A stretch of DNA of 64,000 nt. Origin: Topomyia yanbarensis. Lineage: Eukaryota > Arthropoda > Insecta > Diptera > Culicidae. The notes below the pieces were generated by a model. The model saw only the letters and a program-made list of their open reading frames with translations. It was not told the DNA's origin and did not search any database. The stretch lies in NCBI RefSeq assembly GCF_030247195.1, contig NC_080672.1, positions 388,571,037 through 388,635,036 on the forward strand, given 5' to 3'. The translations under genes and the position numbers were made by a program. The first letter of the stretch is position 1; each line of letters begins with the position of its first letter. This document shows, piece by piece, positions 11,003-23,298 of the stretch.

Positions 11003-12330
11003 CAGTGATGTACCGATGGGAAAAATTCCATTTTCCCGGGTTTTTATTTTTGGGTTTTTACCGGGTTTTTTCCCAAATGATTTTAACCCGGACGAAATAT
11101 GGGTTTTTTCGTTTTATCGAATGTATGATGTTCATTTAATGTTTTCTAAGCTTTGGGCAGTCGCGCTAGTGCACGCTGCTCTGAAAATCTAGCGAAATCG
11201 TCTTAGAGCACCAGCGGCTGATCGTTCAGTGGGCCATAAGCGCGACTTCCGGAGGGTTAAAGAATCTTGCATTTATATTTGAGAGACCGAAAATAAAAGT
11301 CGCAGGAAAAAACATACTTTGTAGAGCCCACTCTAGATACCTTAGTATGTAAAGATCGAATATAAACATCAAGCGTAAAAATCGATCCTTGAGCATGAGA
11401 ATCGCTTAGAATATTCTCACCCGAAAAAGTCGGCAAGTATGAACCTCCAGTGTAATTCGCTCACAGGAAAGTCCGTACAACGTTACATTCAAGTTGGATA
11501 AAGAAAAGTCCTTTGTAAGAACCGGATATACTTTTTTACGGTTTTTATTCTATATGAAATAATCGAAAAGCTCCTGTCCGATTTTGAAACTTGAAGTTCA
11601 AATCCAATTTTCACATTCTAGTATATTTATAACGGGTTTTACGACTTTAATTTCGGTCCATTCCATCTTCCAACTTGTTCCATATAATACTGGGAACAAT
11701 AGTCATTGTTACTCTGACTAGTGAAAATTAGAATAATCGTGTGATGCCAAAACTACTTTTATTCTGCTTGTTACTCATTTTAGGGGTTGCTATACTTTTA
11801 GCGAAATAAGGTAGGTATTCACACAAAATTTAGAAAATACCTATTTAGTTCGGTGAAAAGTAAAAGTGAGTAATATGCAAAAAAGGGAGTGGCCTTGACA
11901 TACGTATGAACAGTAATCAGAAATCTCACAAATCTCAATCCAAATTCTTTCGACATCAACTACATCAGCAACAGTAGAAAAAATGTTTAGTACGTTTAGG
12001 TGCATTCACAGTAAGAAACGCAGCCCAAAACGTGTTGAAAAGTTTTATCACTTATTTAACCACAATATTTGCAAAGAAATGTTGGATCACCGCTATAACA
12101 ATGATTCAATCGAAGAAAACCATCCAGAATTCATATACATGCAAAACTTTATGACAATAATGCTCATAAATAAAATAAAAATGTTTGGGTAACAATACAT
12201 TAATGTTCAATTACTAAAATATCAAAAAATTGCAAAAAACCCAATCTTCCCGCGAAAAAACCGTTTTAACCGGGAAAAAACCTTGGGTTTTTTCCCCAAA
12301 ATTATAAAAACCCAATTTGGTACATCACTG
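11003..12330. mobile_element. Non-autonomous hAT-type DNA element (1328 bp)
   Basis: Terminal inverted repeats CAGTGATGTACC (11003-11014) and GGTACATCACTG (12319-12330). A perfect 8-bp target duplication ATTGAATA flanks both sides (10995-11002 and 12331-12338). Both subterminal regions are rich in GGGTTTTT and its complement in inverted arrangement, possible transposase-binding repeats. No transposase is recognisable; a 69-codon frame at 11983-12192 has no family I know. CAGTG ends with 8-bp duplications are characteristic of hAT elements. Confidence 0.9.
11194..11260 (+). repeat. Conserved ~65-bp block ending GGGTTAA (copy 1)
   Basis: Runs from GAAATCGTCTTAG to CTTCCGGAGGGTTAA inside the hAT-type element. 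It is nearly identical to 39386-39450. The GGGTTAA end suggests the terminus of a piggyBac-type element; this is inference. Confidence 0.6.
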
Positions 12331-12530
12331 ATTGAATATGTAATAGACGTTTCCACCATTACATTGAACATTACCAGCCATGGAATCGTAGTATGGACAA
12401 ATGAGAAAGGCACCATTGCATCACTGGATTAAAATAGATTTTTTACGATGGAACGATGTTAACCTATTAAATCCTTACTTGGAGAAAATCATTAAGAAGC
12501 AAAAAAATCACTTCAAACAATTAATCTAAT

Positions 12531-13540
12531 TAGTCACAGCTGTAGATTTGGGCATCACATGCTTTCTTTTTATGGCGTGTGCAATCGTGTGTGCAGATGC
12601 AAGCCGCTGAACGGTGGTTGATGAAATAGGCGGTCCGACACTGAAAGAATATATTCGTAAATCGCCAGGAATGTGCTTCGTACAGACAATTTTCATAAAA
12701 TATACGAATTTTTTCGTACATATGATGAATCGTTCGTAGTTCTATTGAAACATTTTTATTTTTTATTACGAATTCGATAATGGTCGTCTCGTTACCAGAA
12801 TGGTTATCCTTCACGAACAGCTGCATATTCTGCACGTTCTGAAATTTAACCAAGTGCAACGGAATCGGCGATCCCGACACAAGATCCTTCTGCCCCAGTA
12901 CCAGATCCTGCACCGAAACTTGCGATTCGGCAATATCGAAATCGATGGTGCTTGGTTGATTGATAAAGATTCTCACCTTTTTTCGGTCCGTGAGAGGGCG
13001 GTGCTTTGAACTTGATGGCACTGATTTTGACTAGCTGATTGAAGGTAATCGAAATGATCAACTGTTCGTCACAATCGGATACCAGATGACCACCGCTGGA
13101 ACTGAGCGCATTCACCATCGGGTGGTCGTTCGATTCGTTCAAACATTCGCACTGGTTCTTCTGGATGAAGGTGTTCAAGTACAACATTCCATGACCGTAA
13201 TCTTCTCCAGATTCATACAAGCTGGCGACGTAATGTTTCTGTATTTTGGCTTCACGTCCATTAATGTCTGCATCCTGTCAATCTTTGTTCTGGCTCGCTA
13301 GAAAATAAACATTGGCATGGTCGACATACCCTGGGACGGTGCCGTTTCGGTACATCTGTCGACGTCCGCCTTGAGAAACACAGCCTTTGGATATTTCGCC
13401 GGAAGCTGATCGAACAAATGCGATAAGTTTCGGCATGGTCCACACCAAGCTGCGGTAAAATCCACAACGAACAATTTTCCTCTTGCTGCGGCTAGTTCGG
13501 TTTGGAAGTGAGCTTCATCGGTGATTGCTTTAATAGCCAT
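12531..13540 (-). pseudogene. Thioredoxin-like protein 1 (TXNL1) pseudogene
   Basis: Decayed copy of TXNL1, a cytosolic thioredoxin with a C-terminal PITH domain that associates with the proteasome. The N-terminal thioredoxin fold reads from ATG at 13540 and has the active site WCGPC (Cys33, Cys36). An in-frame TAG at 13298-13300 follows MPMFIF. A frameshift near 13275 leads into the PITH domain (QCECLNES, DCDEQL), and a second near 12985, beside a run of A, leads into VRIFINQP and LVKFQNVQN. The expected C-terminus is separated by 129 bp (12641-12769) bounded like an intron (GT to AG) but composed of CGAA-rich sequence like the neighbouring repeats. It resumes with VGPPISST out of register. 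No introns interrupt the first 250 codons, suggesting a retrocopy. Raw-read errors could mimic single frameshifts, but four lesions make a pseudogene much more likely. Confidence 0.9.
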
Positions 13541-13704
13541 GCTGTATGGTTTCTTGCGCTGCTATCGGTTAGATGAAGATTCTAGTTACAGGGCCACTAT
13601 TTTACCCGGAGAAAATAACTACTTAATTAACTTTTAACGTTATGCACTTTACTCCTCACAAAATTTAACTAATCGAGAATGACGAGAGATGAACGATGAA
13701 AGAT

Positions 13705-16470
13705 GATTACGAAAACTTCTCTTAGATGAACGAAATGAATTCGTGCGACCAACGTGATTGTTCGTAATATACACAAATATTTATTAAAATAAGCTAAACA
13801 TTTCGTTTCATTCATGAAAAATAATGTCGTTTTCAACGACAACATTCGTGCAATGTACACTAAATAAGTAAAATTTACGAAAACTTTCGTTCATCAAGCG
13901 GCCATTTCTTCACACCACAGTAAAATCGATTTGGCCACATCGATTTTTTTAAATTAAAAAAAAATCGAAGTTGTCAAACATCGATCCCAAAAGATCGGCT
14001 GAAAACAATAAGAGGCTAACAAATACGAAAACTTTTCTAAAATAAACGAAATGAATTCGTGCGACCAACGAAGTCGTTCGTAATATACGCAAACATTTAT
14101 TGAAACAACCGAATCATTTCGTTTCATTCGTGCCGTGTACACTAGATAAGTAAAATTTACCAAAACTTGTGTTCATCAAGCGTCCATTTCATTTAGTGGC
14201 GTAGCCAGAAATTTGGTTTGGAGGGGGTTTTGATGAAAATCGCAAATTTTTTTAAAAAATGCTAAAATTTAATATGAGTTTGATAAATTATTGAAAACTC
14301 AAAAACATAAGTAGTCTAACAGATGTCATTCCAGTCTACAAACAAGAAGGATCAACATGGAACAGTTTTCAAACCTCTATAGATTATTTTCTTGTATAAT
14401 ATATCAATGAAGTCAAAAATTGCGATCTTTTAAAGTGGGATAAATGATCTAAAAAAATTTCAACGTTCAAGATCACCTAATATAATAATCCATGACTTTG
14501 AAGGTTTGACAACTTCGGGAAGTTATCAACATAAAGCAGCGCCTGCTTTGATATAGAAATTTTAGTGATTAACTCTCATAGAGGTAATTATGGTGAATTA
14601 ATTTTTCAAAAATATTAAGAGACATGGTGCCTTCAGCAAAGTTTTTGATAATGTCATTTCAAACAATTTTGTTGAAAATATGAAGGCTACATGAATTCAA
14701 GATATAGGGATTTAAATGGACTGGGCCTGCTATATTTCTTCTTAGTGAAGAAAAATTTAGGTGAAAACTATTTTTTTCTGCGCTACGGATAAAATTGTTT
14801 GAAACAATCATTGCGAGTTGAGAACACAAAACCTATAACTAAATTATGGATGGATGGAACTGAAACTTGCGTTTCGACTTCATCTCATCAGAATCCGACA
14901 CTAACTTGGTGGGCGGACTAAGCTTGCGCCGAATTGATGCTAGCTCCTGAAAATGGAATCACTCTTTGTGTTTTTGAGTCCTTTTAATATCTGGGAATTA
15001 TTTGCTTTATATCCAGTTCCCTTATTTTTTTTTTGAAAGCTTCAAATGCACCTTGAACGCAATGTGAATTTATTATTTAATTACCGCAGAAGAGATTTAT
15101 CAAATACAGTAATTTCAGAATAGCTTGTTGTAAAGGTTTTCTACTACTATATTTCGATACTCTGAATATGTGGGATATTTATGTCTTTGACAAAGTTGTT
15201 TGAAACAGCACTTTCGAAAACTTTGCTGGGGACATTAAGTCTCGACCCAAATTTGGTTGAAGAGTAATTCTTGTCTATAATTACTTCTAGGAGGATTAAC
15301 CGTCAAAATTATTCTATCAGCAGATGAACAGTTTTACGTTTTGAAATTCTTCAATGTTACTTAACATCGAAATTTGGCAGTTTCGAATGAATGAGATCGT
15401 GACCGTTAAAAATTTATCGAGCATTAATTTTACTTTTCTTTATTAGTCAACCTCACAACTTGCAGTACTAGAACGTAGTACACAAAATTTTAGTACGCCA
15501 TTCAATGCATTCTGCTAAGAGGCTATTCATATAGTTGAAAATACAACAAAAATCCAATGCTCATAAAACCGATGCTGATCTGCTAGAGACAAAATTACAT
15601 CAGCTTTCAACTAATTTCTGAAATGTTATTCTTGTTGTTAACCATATTGAATTGTTGTCTAAACGCTACACAATCTAAAAAAATACATTTTCAGCAAATG
15701 TTGAAATGTATATAAGTTTTCGGTAAACAAGCTTATGTTTTATATGCAATCAACCTATTCAAATTTAGATTCCCATTCGAAAAATTGTCTCTAATCCATA
15801 TTTTGAAGCATCTTTCCAAAAATGAGCTCATAATAATTCAGACAGTTATTTTATTTTACATTGAAGAAATTTGACAACTATGGGATTTTGGCTAAGAGAT
15901 AAGTTACAAGATCCCCTTCCCATAATTTTCCAAAAGTTCTCATGACGCTTTAAACACAGTTCTCAATGTAGTGATCAGAGAATATTTTTCCAAAAATATT
16001 TTGTGGAATATTAAATTAAATTCGTCAGCATCAATTTTTTTTTCAATCCAATTAATTTTGGTTTGGGGGGGGGGGGGGTTTAACCCCCAACCCCCCCCCC
16101 TGGCTACGCCACTGATTTCATTACACCACAATCTTTCTAGTCCTCAATACAGGTAAGCAGGTTGAAATAAAATCGATTTTGCCAGATCGATTCTTTTAGT
16201 TAGTTAAAAAAATCGTTGTCGTCAAACATCGATCCTAAAATATCGATTGCAAAAATAATGAATACGAAAACTTTCCTAAGATGAACGAAATAAATTCGTT
16301 TGAGTAATGAAATCGTTCGTATTATACACAAACGTTTATTAAAATAAACGAAACATTTCGTTTCATTCACGAAAAATAGTGTCGTTATCAACGATTACAT
16401 TCGTGCAGTGTACATTAAATGTGTAAAATTTACGAAAGCCTTCGTTCACCAAGCGGCCATTCTTTTGCAT
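13705..16470. repeat. ~310-bp tandem repeat, three units, CGAA/TTCG-rich
   Basis: Units of about 200 bp begin ACGAAAACTT near 13711, 14026 and 16265. Each carries GAAATGAATTCGTGCGACC-like text, CATTTCGTTTCATTC and an end TTCATCAAGCGGCCATT. They are separated by about 100 bp with AAATCGATTT and GTCAAACATCGATCC. The middle unit is split by the hAT-type element 14194-16114; without it the period is about 310 bp. Confidence 0.8.
14194..16114. mobile_element. Non-autonomous hAT-type element with CAGTGGCGTAGCCAG ends (1921 bp)
   Basis: Left end TAGTGGCGTAGCCAG (14194-14208, first base decayed), right end CTGGCTACGCCACTG (16100-16114). An 8-bp target duplication ATTTCATT lies at 14186-14193 and 16115-16122. 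Next to the right end is a long G run followed by a C run (16063-16100), a local palindrome. No coding sequence is recognisable. A truncated relative lies at 36340-37456. Confidence 0.9.
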
Positions 16471-16479
16471 GAAATGAAC

Positions 16480-17345
16480 GAAACCTACTAGTTACAAAGC
16501 ACGAAAGTACTTCGTTGCAGAAAACAACGAATGAATTCGTGCATTGCATGATCGATTTCATTATATTTACGACGTTATATTATCAGTGGAATAGCTCCTT
16601 ACGCTTATTTGATTTCGCGTTTTGCCATCATAATGATTTTTATTTTAAGGACAGCAAAAAAAAAAAAATTAAACACATTGTATCTCCTTTCTAAAAAATT
16701 CAGCTGTCAAAATTTACGTTTTTCAATAGCTGTACCACAAATATGTACGACTCTCACAATTTTCTGAGAAATCTACGGGTTTCGAATTTTCCCCACGGTA
16801 TTAATAACTCCGGGTTATTATATGTTAATTTCGACTCGACTAAAAATAGTTGGTGAAGAAAAAGATTTTCAAATTGAGCTCTTGGTCGATGGATTGATAG
16901 CACTGGTAAGGGCTAATTTGTTTCCAAAGAAAACATTCTGTGGGTGGGAGATTTTTGTTCCAATTGGTGCCCGTTACTAGCACGAAGCTGCACAAGCTAT
17001 TACAGTCAGTCCACGGAGAGTGCTGAATCGTAATAATCGCCTTCTCTCCCGATGACGAAATCTAGTCTACGGCCTCCTAACAAGGTTGACTAATAGAAAC
17101 CGATTAAAATCACAGTTTATTCGGTTCAAGATTTGCGGCTCGGTGCATTGTTTAGAATCCGGTTTTCCGTTGTAAATATTAGTTTTTATTCATCAGAAAT
17201 GAAAATAATCTGCATCTGCTAGTAGCGGGTAACGACACAAACTGATGCATCCACACAGCCCACATATCTTTGCTTCTTTGAGCAGCTGCTTCGTTCGCTC
17301 TAAACAGCTCACCACGAATGATAATGTAACAGATCTGTAGCGAAC
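16480..17345. other. No recognised feature
   Basis: AT-rich sequence with no supported gene, RNA or repeat beyond short CGAA-rich tails of the preceding tandem repeat. Confidence 0.4.
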
Positions 17346-17350
17346 CTGCA

Positions 17351-17850
17351 TTTAAGGTTCAAGTTACCTTTTTTAAGCATGTGTTAGAATTGAACGCTTG
17401 GTAGTGTGCTTAGGAAAATATGTGTTCAGCTTTGCCACCAGATTATCCTTTTAAACCCTTTTAAAACTCTAAAAGAAGAATATCAGTCGATTTATTAGAT
17501 CATCACGATTCAATTCATGCTAAATACCTGCTGGAAAAACCATCGGCTTAGCTGGATGGTGCTTTTGAAAAAGTGGCTGTGGTATTTTCATTGCGCAGTT
17601 GTGTTGCGTACCCCAGCTCGGTGTGGTAGTGTGACAAAAAATCACAGCCACTTTTTCAAAAGCACCATCCAGCTAAGCCGATGATTTTTCCAGCAGGTAT
17701 TTAGCATGAATTGAATCGTGATGATCTAATAAATCGACTGATATTCTTCTTTTAGAGTTTTGAAAAGGTTTAAATGGATAATCTGGTGGCAAAGCTAAAA
17801 ACAATTTTTTTTACGCATACTACCAAGCCTTGAGGTAACTTGAGCCTTAA
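17351..17850. repeat. Long near-perfect palindrome (~220-bp arms, ~60-bp loop)
   Basis: The left arm (17351-17581) and right arm (17642-17850) are reverse complements. They are almost identical over the inner ~150 bp (17431-17581 against 17642-17794) and looser outside. The outer parts pair TTAAGGTTCAAGTTACC with GGTAACTTGAGCCTTAA. The central ~60 bp loop is unique. A transcript in either direction would fold into a long hairpin. No target-site duplication or transposon terminus was identified. Confidence 0.9.
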
Positions 17851-18066
17851 AACCTTTCATCATTCAAGTGTTGGTGCACTATATTGGCGGCTCTAACCGA
17901 GATGAGCTGAAAATTTTTACCATTACCGAGTAGTTTCCGAAAGATTTCTCAAAACAGTTTTTCGTTATTAATGCATAACATACATACATTACTGAAGATA
18001 TTTTTGACAGAATAGTGAAGAAATAGATTAAATACATGCAGTACAGTAAACGATATAAGCGTTCCA

Positions 18067-20704
18067 CACCTTTTTGCCTTTCTCAATAGAAAGGTATTGC
18101 AATTGCTCTGAAAACCGACTTTTTAACGGAGACCCGGAGGGCCGAGTGACATATACCATTCGATTCAGTTCGTCGAGTTCGGCAAATGTCTGTGTGTGTG
18201 TATGTATGTGTGTGTGTATGTATGTGTGTGTGTATGTGCGTCTATGTGTGTGTACGCGAACACAATCTCACTCACTTTTCTCAGAGATGGATGAACCGAT
18301 TTTTACAAACTTAGTCCCAAATGAAAGGTGCAACGTTCCCATAGGCTGCTATTGAATTTCTAATGGATCCGACTTCCGGTTCCGGAATTACAGGGTGATG
18401 AGTACGATCACGCAGAAAACGTCGATTTTAAGAAATTCTGCAATGAATGTATAATGGTGAAAAATTTTCTAAAATGTGACCACAACTGCTTCGATTTGTA
18501 GTACTAGGTCATTAACAGCCATTCAAAGTCTCTTTGGTCACATTGGCCACCATCATCGGTTCCGGAAGCCCCGGCGGAAGTATCCAAATTCAGACTAACA
18601 GTCACATCGGTTTCTCGGAGGTGGCTAGACCGAATCAACCAAACTTAGTCTCAAATGAAAGATGTTGCGTCCCCGTAAATGGCTATTAAATTTTATCCCC
18701 AACCGACTTCCGGTTCCGGAGTTACGGGTTGTGGCGTGCGATCACATAGCAAATTGTGATTCAAACCGATACCCCGATGGAAGCAAAAAAGGTAAAAATT
18801 TCGCTAAAATGTCTCTCAAATAACTTAACTTTGCAGTTCTAGGTCACCGACGGCCAAACAAACTTTCGTTGACTACATTGACCACCATAGACGGTTCCGG
18901 AAGTGCCCGGGAAAAGCGGCCATCTTTCATAACTAGCAAACTCATATCAGTTTCTCGGAAATGGTTGGGCCGATTTTCACAAACTTAGTCCCAAATGATA
19001 GCTCTATTATCCCCACAGATGTCTGTAAAATTTCGCACGGATCGCTTGTATGGTTCCGGAAATATAGACTGAACGGTCCGGTCACACATAAAATTCCCAT
19101 ATAAGCCGGAACTCAAAATTTTTTTCAAAGGGGGGACCCCATGAAATTTCAAAAATCGAATTCGTATTTTTGATGCCAAACATCTTTAAAATGCATGAAA
19201 CGTCGAGATTTTATGTTATCACGAATTTTTTTTTTTTTTTGGAAATCGACTTTTTGGGACTTTGCCGATTTTGCACCTTTTGCACCTTTTTGCCTTTCTC
19301 AATAGAAAGGTATTGCAATTGCTCTGAAAACCGACTTTTTAACGGCGGCCCGGAGGGCCGAGTGACATATACCATTCGATTCAGTTCGTCGAGTTCGGCA
19401 AATGTCTGTGTGTGTGTATGTATGTGTGTGTATGTGCGTCTGTGTGTGTGTACGCGAACACAATCTCACTCACTTTTCTCAGAGATGGATGAACCGATTT
19501 TTACAAACTTAGTCCCAAATGAAAGGTGCAACGTTCCCATAGGCTGCTATTGAATTTCTAATGGATCCGACTTCCGGTTCCGGAATTACAGGGTGATGAG
19601 TACGATCACGCAGAAAACGTCGATTTTAAGAAATTCTGCAAAGAATGTATAATGGTGAAAATTTTTACAAAATGTGACCACAACTGCTTCGATTTGTAGT
19701 ACTAGGTCATTAACAGCCATTCAAAGTCTCTTTGGTCACATTGGCCACCATCATCGGTTCCGGAAGCCCCGGCGGAAGTATCCAAATTCAGAGTAACAGT
19801 CACATCGGTTTCTCGGAGATGGCTAGACCGATTCGACTAAACTTGACCTCAAATGAAAGGTATTGCGTCCCCGTAAATGGCTATTAAATCTTATCCCCAA
19901 CCGACTTCCGGTTCCGGAGTTACGGGTTGTGGCGTGCGATCACATAGCAAATTGTGATTCAAACCGATACCCCGATGGAAGCAAAAAAGGTAAAAATTTC
20001 GCTAAAATGTCTCTCAAATAACTTAACTTTGCAGTTCTAGGTCACCGACGGCCAAACAAACTTTCGTTGACTCCATTGACCACCATAGACGGTTCCGGAA
20101 GTGCCCGGGAAAAGCGGCCATCTTTCATAACTGGCAAGCTCATATCAGTTTCTCGGAAATGGTTGGGCCGATTTTCACAAACTTAGTCCCAAATGATAGC
20201 TATATTATCCCCACAGATGTCTGTAAAATTTCGCACGGACCGCTTGTATGGTTCCGGAAATATAGACTGAACGGTCCGGTCACACATGAAATTCCCATAT
20301 AAGCCGGAACTCAAAATTTTTTCAAAGGGGGGACCCCATGAAATTTCAGAAATCGAATTCGTATTTTTGATGCCAAACATCTTTAAAATGCATGAGTGTT
20401 TTTTATGATTTTATGTTATCTCGAAAAAATTTTTTTTTATAAAAATCGACTTTTTGGGACTTTGCCGATTTCGCACCTTTTTTCAGTTCAATATTACCGT
20501 GGCTGTTTTTTCTTTTTCAAAATTTTAGAACTCGAATAATGATTTATTTTCCTGTATATAGTTGTCATGTGATGTATAATAATAAAATGTAATATATGCA
20601 TTTAAAAGTTTTTAATGAATATAAACAACGCACACATTCTCGTGATTCATGATTGAGAAAGGCACAATTGCACCGCTAGGTGGATTAAAATAGGTTTTTT
20701 TTTG
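18067..20704 (+). repeat. GCCTTTCTC-family dispersed repeat, tandemly duplicated copy
   Basis: Composite element: unit A (18067-19282) and unit B (19283-20480) are near-identical head-to-tail copies of about 1.2 kb. A unique tail follows, then the right terminus GATTGAGAAAGGCACAATTG near 20650-20704. Each unit starts with the hairpin CCTTTCTCAATAGAAAGG and a TG/TATG microsatellite. Three diverged ~335-bp subrepeats follow, each opening with TTTCTCRGARATGG and containing CGACTTCCGGTTCCGG or its variant. No protein is coded. The family is abundant in mosquito genomes as far as I recall, but I cannot name it. Confidence 0.8.
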
Positions 20705-23298
20705 AAAAAAGGGACCCCTATATTGAAAAATAAGTCGAATGAAAGAATTCCAAAATCTCAAAAAGGCAGAGAACGGTTAAGGTAACCTTGAAAGGAGATT
20801 AGCTAGCTCTGTTTTAATTCGTTACATTGCATGGACGGAAAAAATGACTACACGCTATAAGAGTCACTGTGCGAATGACCGATCGCCATATCTAAAGAAT
20901 CACTAGCTTCAAATCATATTTATAAAACAATCTGGAGTTTATTTCTGCTTTGGAAATAAAACAACATAAACTACGATTTCCCACAAAAGGTTCACCGCTC
21001 TATGTAGCTAGAGGCTATTGTAATATAGCAACCCGATTTCGCTCTATCGTACGCATTAACGTAAGGTAATTGTGTTCCATCAATGCGGGGGTGGGAGACA
21101 GGGGAAGAAACACTCATTCTTCGTAAGTACGTACGTTGTATGTACTATGATCCCATTCACATCAGCGAGACAGTATAATGGCCCTTCCGGAAATGCGAAA
21201 CGATAAAACACGCCCATGTGTATGAAGCTACAGTCCTTCCATCTGTATCCCAAGGCACGTCTAATTCCGAAAAATGAATTTCTCGCTCGCAGCAATTTAT
21301 TATTCTAGCTGCAAACATAATTATTTTTGCTCATTAAAACGTACCCCGGAAAGGACTCACTTCAAAAGAGGTACAAAACCATTAGAGATGGATAGCCACG
21401 AACCCGTGAAGTGTAGAGTGATGTGTGGTAATTGTTCACGCCTTAGTTAGCTGGCAGTTTCTATGAATATATTTCCTAGTCATTATGGCTAATATCAGCC
21501 AGTTATTTCATTTAGTCATTTAGATTGTTAATTGTTTTTCGTAATTTGAGCATTGAGCCGGTTTTATCTTACGTAAACATAATTAAATTCTCTTGTTCCA
21601 ACTTTCTTCCGTTTCCGTTGCATCCTGCTGGCAAGACACACTTTCGTACCCAATAACTCACTGTTCTTAATTCAATTCGCTCACATTACTCTTCGTTCGC
21701 TCCAGTTATTATTGAAAATTATTTCGTTTCCAAAACGAGGTCCAGCCAAAAGCTTTTTAACCGTTTCCTTCCTTTCCAGTTTGCTTTGTTCCCAGCCAAT
21801 ATCAAGCCAGGCACGACTGCCAAAAGTCGATCCTTTCCATCCCACACGCGCCTCTCATAAACTGTTCCACCTCTCGCCGAAAAAAAAAGAAGAACCACCG
21901 AATCACGAGTTTTTCGCGTGCACAAAATACTTTTCCACCCACTGACTGTACTGTGGGCTCCATGCTGACCCGGTTCGGCGAATGTTATACCACGGAGCAG
22001 CAACCCTTTTGGGCAACCGCCCAGCTGGAAGCTGAAAATGGCCGTTTTGCTCAATTCGTTTCACCCTGTTTAGATCGGTTAGCCTCGAATCGGTGTAGAA
22101 TTTCGCACACCTATCGTTGGTTGGATCGGTTGGTTAGTTGGCTGGGTTACCATCATTTTCGCGCGTCGCTGGGTAACGAGTGAAGAGAGATTAAATTAAA
22201 ATACCATGCTTCATTCAAACAAAAAAACATTCGTATCCTCCGAAGTTCTCGTTTGTCATACATTCCACCAGCATAGCCACAATTGTGTACCGGAATTTTC
22301 GCCCGAAACGTTGTTGTGAGCTTCTGGGGGAATCTCAAGGGAAACGTTGAACACCTATCCCAAGTGAGTTCCAATTTTGTAGAAATGAACTAAATAATTG
22401 GGGTAGGGACGGCACGGGAGAATTCCGATTGTCGAATTTATTCGATTGAAAAAGCTTCCTTTGAAGTTGGTTCCGCCATCGCAATGTTTTGGGTGGAAGG
22501 AGATGAACTTGACTTCTGCTGAATCACGTACCACAAGGATGCTAGGATTTTTGACAGTGGACACTGGATTTATCGTAAGTTCGATAGTTGCGTTTCTGCA
22601 TTGGGAGTCGTCATATTTTAAGTGAAAACAGCACGATTTAGTTTCAGAACAAAATATGAAATGTTCCGAAAAAAAATCTTTTAAATTACTATTAGTTTAC
22701 TTTTGTAGAATATCGAACTAACATAAATGCACTGTACTGCCACGGCCGGATCCCACGCTGAACCACTCGAGACTTTTGGCATCCTAAACAAATTACCAGC
22801 GGGCAACTCGTCCATTTAACCGTCATCCGAATTTTGCGTGAAATCCTCGCCGCAAGATGCTGGTTGCCTGGTTGCCTGGATGTAGCCCGTGCGTGACTGA
22901 TGATGGTATGGGCGAGCAAAATTGTGTCACGTTCACTTCGAGGCTTCGTTCCGTTTACCGATACATCTACCGACCGCGTATGCAAGAACGTGAGGGATGA
23001 TGTGCTGCTAAACCAGGCACTCACTACCATTCCGCTGGTTGAGCTTGTGCTAAATCCAGAGTTGGGCTTGTGTAACCGAACGAAGGCGAAGATTCGTGGC
23101 AACAGCACAGCACTCGGAATTTGATGCCCAAGGCAGATTTCATTAGTTTGGTGTTCGAGCATAATTGCGAATTTCACGTCTATTGCTGGCAGTGGAGGCC
23201 GAAATGGCCGAGAAGGACTCCTTCGGGGCTTGATGTAATTGAAGAGCAGTTCCCGTGATAGAAATTTAATTTCAAGTACTCGTGAAGGTTTTTAGAGT
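20705..23298. other. No recognised feature
   Basis: Apparently unique sequence of mixed composition. Overlapping short frames on both strands (for example 22692-23177 minus and 22900-23124 plus) have no recognised homology or context. I do not support a gene. Confidence 0.4.

Larger units (their letters stand above)
10335..12440 (+). repeat. GCCTTTCTC-family repeat, interrupted by a hAT-type element
   Basis: The left end is TGCCTTTCTCATATAGAAAGG (10337 onward), a short hairpin. The right end is GAGAAAGGCACCATTGCATC with GGATTAAAATAG near 12400-12440, the same right terminus as at 20645-20704. The interior 10440-10790 is C-rich (CCCCTCATCCAG repeated) and recurs in reverse orientation at 33470-33700. 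A hAT-type element occupies 11003-12330. Confidence 0.65.

Noticed and set aside
22692..23177. 161-codon minus-strand frame
   Set aside because: No recognised family. An opposite-strand frame overlaps it, and there is no supporting context.
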